From JBFAPK01 sp040676675 (lineage in GTDB: Bacteria; Actinomycetota; Actinomycetes; Mycobacteriales; Micromonosporaceae): DNA of 64,000 nt. Where the stretch lies: contig NZ_JBFAPK010000005.1 in assembly GCF_040676675.1 (NCBI RefSeq), forward strand, positions 62,001 through 126,000, given 5' to 3'. Both the position numbers and the translations under genes were made by a program. Shown in pieces: positions 41,077-48,749 of this stretch. Under the pieces are notes generated by a model, which saw nothing but the letters and a program-made list of their open reading frames with translations, was not told the origin of the DNA and did not search any database. The first letter of the stretch is position 1. Each line of letters begins with the position of its first letter.

Positions 41077-41433
41077 GTGAGTTTCGATCTGGTCGTCTGG
41101 GCTCTGGAGGACGGAGCCTCTTCCGCGGATGTCCACGCCGCCCACGAGCTGTGTCGCCAGGGCGAGCACGTCGACGATCGCCCTGAGCCGCGGGTGGCAT
41201 CCTTCTACCGCGCCGTGACGGCGAGCTATCCGGACCGCGCGCCCGCCCCGGCCTCTCCCTGGGCGGTGGCGCCGCTGCACGTGGCCACCGACCACGTCGA
41301 GATGCGACTGACCGAGACCTGCGAGGACCAGGTGCTGCTCGACATCGAGCGGCTCGCCGGCGAGCACGGTCTGATCCTGCTCGACCCGCAGGACGGCTCG
41401 GTCTACCCGCCGCCCGCCCGGGTCGGCGGCTGA
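41077..41433 (+). CDS. Uncharacterised small protein
   Basis: A 118-residue cytoplasmic-looking protein, GTG start, beginning SFDLVVWALEDGASSADV. No domain recognised. It contains two conserved-looking segments, HVEMRLTETCEDQVLLDIER and GLILLDPQDGSVYPP. The mixed alpha/beta layout could be a small immunity-like or DUF fold, as short proteins starting with SFDLxVW often are. Convergent with serA across a strong terminator. Confidence 0.6.
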   Translation: MSFDLVVWALEDGASSADVHAAHELCRQGEHVDDRPEPRVASFYRAVTASYPDRAPAPASPWAVAPLHVATDHVEMRLTETCEDQVLLDIERLAGEHGLILLDPQDGSVYPPPARVGG

Positions 41434-41440
41434 GACGCGC

Positions 41441-41473
41441 CGGGGCCCGGCGAGCAGAACTCGCCGGGCCCCG
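41441..41473. terminator. Bidirectional terminator (41077 gene / serA)
   Basis: A 14-bp perfect stem, CGGGGCCCGGCGAG / CTCGCCGGGCCCCG, with a CAGAA loop sits between the convergent genes. Confidence 0.85.
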
Positions 41474-41532
41474 CGGAGGTCCGCTCCCCGCCGCGTCCCG
41501 TCGATCCGGGTACGCGGCGGGGCGGACGCGTG

Positions 41533-43131
41533 CTACTCGTCGCGCAGGTCCGCGGCGCTGGCCGCCACCGCGCCGATCGAGTCCGCCGCCGAGGTCAGCA
41601 GCTCGACGCCGACCGCCGAGTCGACCGTCAGCGTCATCAGCGCCTCGCCGCCGGCCTCGCGCCGGGCCACCTGCATCGCGGCGATGTTGACGCCGGCCTC
41701 GCCGAGGATCGACCCGACGGTACCGACCACGCCCGGCCGGTCGGAGTAGCGGAAGAAGAGCAGGATGCCCTCGGCCGCGATCTCCAGGTCGAAGCCGTCC
41801 ACCTCGGTGAGCTTGATGACGTCGCGGCTGCCGCCGTGCACCACGGTCCCGGAGACGCTGACCGTACGGCCGTCGGGGAGGGCGCCGCGTACGGTGACCA
41901 GGTTCGGGTGGTCGGCGGTCTCCGCGTACGTGGCCAGTCCGACCTCGACCCCACGGTCGGCGGCCAGGTGCGGGGCGTTCACGTAGGTGACCTGCTCCTC
42001 CACCACCGAGGTGAAGAGGCCCTTGGTCGCCGCGAGCTTGAGCACCGAGACGTCGTGGGAGACGATCTCGCCCCGCACCTCGACCGTGACGCTGGCGGCT
42101 ACGCCGCCCGCCACCGCGGTGAACGCCTTGCCGAGCTTCTCGGCGAGCGGCAGCAACGGCCGGACGTCCTCGTCGACCACGCCGCCGGCCTGCACGTTGA
42201 CCGCGTCCGGCACGAACTCGCCCTGCAGCGCGAGCTTGACGCTGCGGGCCACCGCGAGACCGGCCTTGTCCTGCGCCTCGGCGGTGGAGGCACCCAGGTG
42301 CGGGGTGGCGACCACGTTGTCGAAGGCGAAGAGCGGGGAGGCGGTGCAGGGCTCCTTGGCGTACACGTCGATGCCGGCGCCGCCGACCCGGCCCTCGGCG
42401 ATCGCGTCGGCCAGGGCCTGCTCGTCGACGAGACCGCCCCGGGCGGCGTTGACGATGCGCACCCCCGGCTTGACGAGGGTCAGCTCCTTCTCGCCGATCA
42501 GCCCGACCGTCTCGGGGGTCTTCGGCAGGTGGATCGAGATGAAGTCGCTCTCCCGCAGCAGCTCCTCCAGCCCGACGAGGCGCACCCCGAGCTGCGCCGC
42601 GCGCGCCGGCTGTACGTACGGGTCGTACGCGATCAGCCGGGTGCCGAACGCCGCCATGCGCTGCGCGAAGAGGACACCGATGCGACCGAGCCCGACCACG
42701 CCGACGGTCTTGCCCTGGATCTCCACGCCGGTGTACTTGGACCGCTTCCACTCTCCCGCCTTGAGCGCGGCGCTGGCGCTGGCGGTGTTGCGCGCCACGG
42801 CGAGCAGCAGCGCGACGGCCTGCTCGGCGGCGGAGACGATGTTGGACGTCGGGGCGTTGACGACCATGACGCCGCGCGCGGTCGCGGCCGGTACGTCGAC
42901 GTTGTCCAGACCGACCCCGGCGCGGGCGACGACCTTCAGCCGCGTCGCGGCGGCGACGGCCTCGGCGTCGATCTGCGTGGCGCTGCGCACGATGACCGCG
43001 TCGGCCTCGGCGAGCGCGGCGAGCAGCGCGGGACGGTCGGTGCCGTCGACGTGGCGTACGTCGAAGTCGTGGGCCAGTACGTCGATTGCGGCGGGGGCGA
43101 GTTCTTCGGCGATCAGTACGACAGGAGTCAT
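41533..43131 (-). CDS. serA: D-3-phosphoglycerate dehydrogenase
   Basis: First step of serine synthesis, oxidising 3-phosphoglycerate. The 532-residue protein has the long mycobacterial architecture: a substrate domain, the nucleotide-binding domain (VGVVGLGRIGVLFAQRM, about 143-159), the intervening ASB domain (about 320-450) and a C-terminal ACT domain (about 455-532) that binds serine for feedback control. Catalytic HLGASTAEAQ (His-pair region, near 280) is intact. GTG/ATG start at 43131. Upstream lies the palindrome GTGAGGGCCCTCAC; the next gene upstream is mannosyl-3-phosphoglycerate synthase, which uses the same substrate. Confidence 0.96.
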   Translation of the reverse strand: MTPVVLIAEELAPAAIDVLAHDFDVRHVDGTDRPALLAALAEADAVIVRSATQIDAEAVAAATRLKVVARAGVGLDNVDVPAATARGVMVVNAPTSNIVSAAEQAVALLLAVARNTASASAALKAGEWKRSKYTGVEIQGKTVGVVGLGRIGVLFAQRMAAFGTRLIAYDPYVQPARAAQLGVRLVGLEELLRESDFISIHLPKTPETVGLIGEKELTLVKPGVRIVNAARGGLVDEQALADAIAEGRVGGAGIDVYAKEPCTASPLFAFDNVVATPHLGASTAEAQDKAGLAVARSVKLALQGEFVPDAVNVQAGGVVDEDVRPLLPLAEKLGKAFTAVAGGVAASVTVEVRGEIVSHDVSVLKLAATKGLFTSVVEEQVTYVNAPHLAADRGVEVGLATYAETADHPNLVTVRGALPDGRTVSVSGTVVHGGSRDVIKLTEVDGFDLEIAAEGILLFFRYSDRPGVVGTVGSILGEAGVNIAAMQVARREAGGEALMTLTVDSAVGVELLTSAADSIGAVAASAADLRDE

Positions 43132-43473
43132 CGGTCCTCGAATGTGTCGGGCTGTGGCGGGTGTCGGCGCGCGTGTCCGCGGCGGTAGGGGCGCCGCGCT
43201 GCGCCCATGCGCGCTCCCGTGCGCTGGTAATCCGGCCCGGCGTGGAGGCCGGACGACCTACCCGCGATCGTAGGCTGACCGCTGCGCAGGGTGGCCCGTG
43301 ACGCGGCGTGAGGGCCCTCACAAACCCCACCTAAACCCCTGGTGAACGCCCGAAGGTGTTACCGCTCACGTCCAAGGAGTGAGACGCCGACCGATGCCAT
43401 TCGGGCGCCCGGCCCCGGGCAGTCCGACCGCGACCGACCGCGACCCGACCCCGGACAGCCCGACCGCGCGGGG
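43132..43473. other. Intergenic region upstream of serA
   Basis: 342 bp without a supported gene. It holds a 14-bp perfect palindrome, GTGAGGGCCCTCAC, at 43308-43321, about 180 bp upstream of serA, and short GACCGCGACCC-type repeats (43425-43475). The serA promoter is expected here. Confidence 0.5.
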
Positions 43474-44694
43474 TCAGAGCACCGAATGCGGCAGGCTGGC
43501 CCGGGCCGCCAGCGCCCCCGTACCGAAGACCCGGAACCCGCCGGCCTCGGCCTCCAGCACGTCGCGGAGCAGGTCCAACGCCAGCGAGCCGACCGGCGGG
43601 TAGATCCGCTCGTGCGGCGGCTCCTGGCCGGGGGCGAGCACCCCCTGGGCCACCATGAACTCCAGGATCGCCTCGCGCACCGCCGGCAGCGAGATCGGCG
43701 AGTGGTAGAGGACGTTGAGCGCCTGCATCCGCATGCCCTGCACGTGCTCCTCGCCCTTGTTGTCGTGGAAGTGCGGGTTGCGGGTCTCGATCTGGAGCAC
43801 CGGCACCGAGGTCGCCATCACCTCGGGGTGGGCGGCGTCCAGCACCCCGCCGAACTGCTCGAAGAGGTCGAGGTACTCAAAGGGCTCCACCGCGAAGCCG
43901 CCGGCCAGCCGCATCCGCAGGCCGAGTTCGAGGCTGAGCGCGTGCTCGCCGGCGTTGCCCGTGGCGATCACCTCGGTGCCGAAGCCGGAGTACTCGGCGA
44001 TCAGCCGGTTCAGGAAGCTGTTGGTGATCTCGGAGCTGCGCCCGCGGCGGTTGAAGAAGAGCCGCCCGTCGCGCAGCTTCGGCTTGGAGTGCCAGGAGAT
44101 CCGGACCATCGCGTACGGGTTGGCGGCCAGGTGCAGCCCGGCGGCGTAGACCTTCACGTACTCGTGCACCGAGCCCGGTACGTAGTTGTCCGCGTCGATG
44201 TAGCCGAGGTACTTGCGGCCGGTCAGGGCGGCCACCGCCATGCCGATCAGCATCGCCTCGCCCTTGCCGCTGCGGACCAGGCCGTCGTCGTCGATCAGCT
44301 CGGGCATGCCGGCGGCCTTCATCGCCGCGGCGAGCCCGGGGTCGCGCTGGTGCACGGTGATCGCCGGCCGCTCGGCGGCGCGGCAGAACTGCTCCACCGT
44401 CTGCATCTCGATCTCGTACCGGTCGACCGGCTGCCGCGCGCTGTTGGAGACGAGCACGATGAGGCAGTCGTGCGGTATCCCGGAGAGCACGCCTTCAATT
44501 ACTCTGCGTGTTTCGTTCATGCAGGGAATGACGACGACCAATTCCCGCTCGATCGCCCGGATGGCCGCGTGCGAGACGACCCCGTCACTACCGGTTCCGG
44601 GCGCATCACCCGAGTCCAGCTGGATGACGCGCTGAAGTTCGTGGATACGAACGGCACCAAAGCGCTCGGTGCGATGCGATTGCTCCAGACGCAT
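43474..44694 (-). CDS. mpgS: Mannosyl-3-phosphoglycerate synthase (GT55)
   Basis: Transfers mannose from GDP-mannose to 3-phosphoglycerate to make mannosyl-3-phosphoglycerate, precursor of the compatible solute mannosylglycerate. The 406-residue length fits GT55. Motifs: LVVVIPCMNETRRVIEGVL (about 51-69), SGKGEAMLIGMAVAAL (about 141-156), YLGYIDADNYVPGSVHEYV with its metal-binding DAD (about 163-181). No mannosyl-3-phosphoglycerate phosphatase gene is near, so the second step must be encoded elsewhere. Placement beside serA joins two users of 3-phosphoglycerate. Confidence 0.88.
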   Translation of the reverse strand: MRLEQSHRTERFGAVRIHELQRVIQLDSGDAPGTGSDGVVSHAAIRAIERELVVVIPCMNETRRVIEGVLSGIPHDCLIVLVSNSARQPVDRYEIEMQTVEQFCRAAERPAITVHQRDPGLAAAMKAAGMPELIDDDGLVRSGKGEAMLIGMAVAALTGRKYLGYIDADNYVPGSVHEYVKVYAAGLHLAANPYAMVRISWHSKPKLRDGRLFFNRRGRSSEITNSFLNRLIAEYSGFGTEVIATGNAGEHALSLELGLRMRLAGGFAVEPFEYLDLFEQFGGVLDAAHPEVMATSVPVLQIETRNPHFHDNKGEEHVQGMRMQALNVLYHSPISLPAVREAILEFMVAQGVLAPGQEPPHERIYPPVGSLALDLLRDVLEAEAGGFRVFGTGALAARASLPHSVL

Positions 44695-44937
44695 GCGGCG
44701 ACAGTACCCGAGCGACGTCGATAACCGCCCGTAACCGCGAGCCGATTCCTCGCCGCAACATCATTCGCACGGACTCGTCTTCAGCCCGCAATATTGCGGT
44801 AACGCGACCGCCGCGCGCGGCACCGTACGCAGCCGGGCCGACACGCAGCGGCCCGGGCCCCGGCGCGGTCACCCCCGCGCCGGACCCCGGGCCACCACCG
44901 CTAACGCCCGACTGACGGCGGGCGTTCGGCGGGCGCC

Positions 44938-44956
44938 GGAACGCCTCAGGCGTTCC
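44938..44956 (-). terminator. Terminator downstream of ilvC
   Basis: Palindrome GGAACGCC / GGCGTTCC around TCA, a few bases past the ilvC stop on the minus strand. A second hairpin, CGCCCG / CGGGCG, follows further downstream. Confidence 0.5.
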
Positions 44957-44962
44957 CGCGGC

Positions 44963-45976
<1,014 letters not shown>

Positions 45977-46016
45977 TGCACTTCCCTTTCGTGCGGGGCC
46001 CGGTCGGCCACCGCGG

Positions 46017-46532
46017 CTAAGCGGCACGCAGCGCCGAACCGGTGGTGATCGAGCGGGAGCCCCGCCCGATCGCCACCAGGCCGGACTGCACCATTTCCTT
46101 GATTCCGAACGGTTCGAGGTCGCGCAGCAGGGCGTCGAGCTTGTCGGCGGTGCCGGTCGCCTCGATGGTGAGCGTGTCCGGCGCGACGTCGACGACGCGG
46201 GCCCGGAAGAGGTTGACCGTCTCCAGTACCTGCGACCGGGCGGCGCGGTCGGCGCGGACCTTGACCAGCAGCAGTTCCCGGGCCACCGAGACCGCCGGGT
46301 CCAACTCGACGATCTTCAGTACGTTGACCAGCTTGTTGAGCTGCTTGGTGACCTGCTCCAGCGGTGAGGAGTCGGCGTTGACCACGATCGTGATCCGGGA
46401 GACCTCGGGGTTCTCGGTCTCACCGACGGCCAGCGAGTCGATGTTGAACCCGCGGCGGGAGAAGAGCCCGCCCACCCGGGCGAGTACGCCGGGCTTGTTC
46501 TCCACCAGGACGGAGAGCGTGTGGGTCGTCAT
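46017..46532 (-). CDS. ilvN: Acetolactate synthase small (regulatory) subunit
   Basis: A 171-residue regulatory subunit that confers valine feedback. The N-terminal ACT domain is HTLSVLVENKPGVLARVGGL (residues 3-22) followed by FSRRGFNIDSLAVG; a second ALS_ss_C domain fills about 85-160. It starts 9 bp after ilvB ends and precedes ilvC in the ilvBNC operon. Confidence 0.97.
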   Translation of the reverse strand: MTTHTLSVLVENKPGVLARVGGLFSRRGFNIDSLAVGETENPEVSRITIVVNADSSPLEQVTKQLNKLVNVLKIVELDPAVSVARELLLVKVRADRAARSQVLETVNLFRARVVDVAPDTLTIEATGTADKLDALLRDLEPFGIKEMVQSGLVAIGRGSRSITTGSALRAA

Positions 46533-46541
46533 GGCTGCCTC

Positions 46542-48479
46542 TCACAGGTCGTCGTCGTCGAAGGCGGGGCGGACCCCGCGGGCGAACATGATTTCGTCGT
46601 TGCTGGTACCGGCGGCCACCATCGGCCAGACCATCGCGTCCTTGCCCACCACGAAGTCGATCACGACGGGAGCGTCGTCGATCGCCATCGCGGCCTCGAT
46701 CGTCTTGTCGACGTCGGCGGCGTTCTCGCAGCGTAGACCCACGCAGCCGAGCGCCTCGGCGAGCTTCACGAAGTCCGGGATGCGGTGCTTGTGGGTGCCG
46801 AGGTCGGTGTTGGAGTAGCGCTCCCCGTAGAAGAGGGTCTGCCACTGCCGCACCATGCCGAGGTTGCCGTTGTTGATGACGGCGACCTTGATCGGGATGC
46901 CCTCCAGCGCGCAGGTCGCCAACTCCTGGTTGGTCATCTGGAAGCAGCCGTCCCCGTCGATCGCCCAGACCGTGGTCTCCGGCTTGCCGACCTTCGCGCC
47001 CATCGCGGCCGGCACGGCATAGCCCATCGTGCCGAGGCCGCCGGAGTTCAGCCAGGTGTACGGCTTCTCGTACGAGACGAACTGCGAGGCCCACATCTGG
47101 TGCTGCCCGACGCCGGCCACGTAGACCGCGTCCGGGCCGGCGATCTTGCCGAGCCGCTCGATCACGTACTGCGGGGCGAGGGTGCCGTCGGACGGCTCGT
47201 CGTACCCCAGCGGGTACCGCTCGCGCAGGTCGTTGAGCTGCGCCCACCACTCGGTCCGGTCGCCGGGGACCGGGCGGGTACCGGCGGCGCCCGCGGCGGC
47301 GCGCCCGTTCGACCGCTCGCCGCCGGAGAGCGACCTGATCGCCTCGATCAGCTCGTCGATGACGTACCGGGCGTCGCCGACGATCGGCACGTCGGCCGGG
47401 CGGTTTTTGCCGATCTCGGCGGGGTCGATGTCGGCGTGCACGATCGCGGCGCCCGGCGCGAACGAGTCGAGCTTGCCGGTCACCCGGTCGTCGAAGCGGG
47501 CGCCCAGCGCCACGATCAGGTCCGCCTTCTGCAGGCCGTACACGGCCGCGACGGTGCCGTGCATGCCCGGCATGCCCAGGTGCTGCGGGTGCGAGTCGGG
47601 GAACGCGCCGCGCGCCATCAGGGTCGTGACCACCGGGATACCGGTGAGCTCGGCCAGCTGGCGCAGCCCCTCGGTGGCGCCGGCCTTGAGCACGCCGCCG
47701 CCGACGTAGAGCACCGGCCGGCGGGCCGAGACCATCAGCCGGGCCGCCTCCCGGATCTGCTTGCCGTGCGGGTGCAGGGTGGGCCGGTAGCCGGGCAGGT
47801 CCAGGGTCGGCGGCCAGCTGAAGGTGGTCTGCGCCTGGAGGACGTCCTTGGGGATGTCGACCAGGACCGGGCCGGGCCGGCCGGTGGCGGCGAGGTGGAA
47901 CGCCTCGGCCAGGATCTGCGGGATCTCTTCGGCCGTCTGGACCAGGAAGTTGTGCTTGGTGATCGGCAGGGTGATGCCCTGGATGTCCGCCTCCTGGAAG
48001 GCGTCCGTACCGATCGACGGCCGGGCCACCTGACCGGTGATCGCCACGATCGGGACCGAGTCCATGTACGCGTCGGCGATCGGCGTCACCAGGTTCGTCG
48101 CGCCCGGCCCGGAGGTGGCGATGCAGACGCCGACCTTGCCGGTGGCCTGCGCGTAGCCGGTGGCGGCGTGCCCGGCCCCCTGCTCGTGCCGGACCAGGAT
48201 GTGCCGCACCTTCGAGTCGTAGAGCGGATCGTAGGCGGGCAGGATCGCGCCGCCGGGGATGCCGAACGCGACATCCACACCGAGCGCCTCCAGCGACTTT
48301 ACGAGCGAACCCGCCCCGGTGCACGGCTGCGGCGCGATGGCGCGTACGGCGGCCGGCGCGGCGGTGGCGGGGCTCGGGACGCCGCGGCCGAGCTGGCCGG
48401 CGGCCTCACTGGCGGCTTCGGTGCTGGGCCGGCTCCGCCGCGCGGAGTGGGCGAGGGTCTCTGGCGTGGGTCTGGTCAT
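46542..48479 (-). CDS. ilvB: Acetolactate synthase large (catalytic) subunit
   Basis: Thiamine-diphosphate enzyme that forms acetolactate and acetohydroxybutyrate. The 645-residue protein starts with about 55 poorly conserved residues, then three TPP-fold domains: VAFGIPGGAILPAYD (about 73-87), the catalytic-Glu region LVRHEQGAGHAATGYAQATG, FAD-binding middle domain, and the TPP/Mg motif GDGCFQMTNQELATC with the later NNGNLGMVRQWQ. First gene of ilvBNC. Upstream is a complete leader-peptide attenuator. Confidence 0.97.
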   Translation of the reverse strand: MTRPTPETLAHSARRSRPSTEAASEAAGQLGRGVPSPATAAPAAVRAIAPQPCTGAGSLVKSLEALGVDVAFGIPGGAILPAYDPLYDSKVRHILVRHEQGAGHAATGYAQATGKVGVCIATSGPGATNLVTPIADAYMDSVPIVAITGQVARPSIGTDAFQEADIQGITLPITKHNFLVQTAEEIPQILAEAFHLAATGRPGPVLVDIPKDVLQAQTTFSWPPTLDLPGYRPTLHPHGKQIREAARLMVSARRPVLYVGGGVLKAGATEGLRQLAELTGIPVVTTLMARGAFPDSHPQHLGMPGMHGTVAAVYGLQKADLIVALGARFDDRVTGKLDSFAPGAAIVHADIDPAEIGKNRPADVPIVGDARYVIDELIEAIRSLSGGERSNGRAAAGAAGTRPVPGDRTEWWAQLNDLRERYPLGYDEPSDGTLAPQYVIERLGKIAGPDAVYVAGVGQHQMWASQFVSYEKPYTWLNSGGLGTMGYAVPAAMGAKVGKPETTVWAIDGDGCFQMTNQELATCALEGIPIKVAVINNGNLGMVRQWQTLFYGERYSNTDLGTHKHRIPDFVKLAEALGCVGLRCENAADVDKTIEAAMAIDDAPVVIDFVVGKDAMVWPMVAAGTSNDEIMFARGVRPAFDDDDL

Positions 48480-48636
48480 GACGATTCGGCCTTCGGTTCG
48501 GCTCGGTGGTGCTTATACAGGAGTGCCTCGGTGGTGCGTCGGGCGGAGCGCGGCCCGTCGGGACCCGCGGGGCCCGGACGCGTCCCGGGACCGGCGGTGG
48601 CGCCGGGCGCGCGACGCCGGTGGAGCTGACGATGCC

Positions 48637-48670
48637 AATAAAAATGGCCCTCGTGCGGATGCACGGGGCC
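48637..48670 (-). terminator. ilvB attenuator terminator
   Basis: On the minus strand, a hairpin with arms GGCCCCGTGC and GCACGAGGGCC (11 pairs, one wobble) around ATCC is followed by ATTTTTATT. It lies within the ilvB leader RNA, about 160 nt before the start codon. Confidence 0.88.
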
Positions 48671-48710
48671 AGCGCACTCTCGTTCGACGAGTGGTCGGAG
48701 AGAGTGCGCT
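48671..48710 (-). promoter_or_regulatory. ilvB leader alternative (pause/antitermination) hairpin
   Basis: An 11-bp perfect stem, AGCGCACTCTC / GAGAGTGCGCT, ends at the leader-peptide stop codon and abuts the terminator hairpin. A ribosome stalled at the Val/Leu/Ile codons would cover its 5' arm and change the downstream folding. The precise antiterminator pairing is not worked out. Confidence 0.65.
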
Positions 48711-48745
48711 CAGATAAGTACTCGGAGCGACCGGGTCGTGGACAT
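48710..48745 (-). CDS. ilvBNC leader peptide
   Basis: An 11-codon ORF, MSTTRSLRVLI, ends in consecutive Val-Leu-Ile codons, the regulatory amino acids of this operon. No Shine-Dalgarno precedes it; a promoter 6 nt upstream predicts a leaderless mRNA starting at its ATG. It precedes the pause hairpin and terminator. The same organisation is known for ilvB leaders in corynebacteria and streptomycetes. Confidence 0.8.
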   Translation of the reverse strand: MSTTRSLRVLI

Positions 48746-48749
48746 GGGG

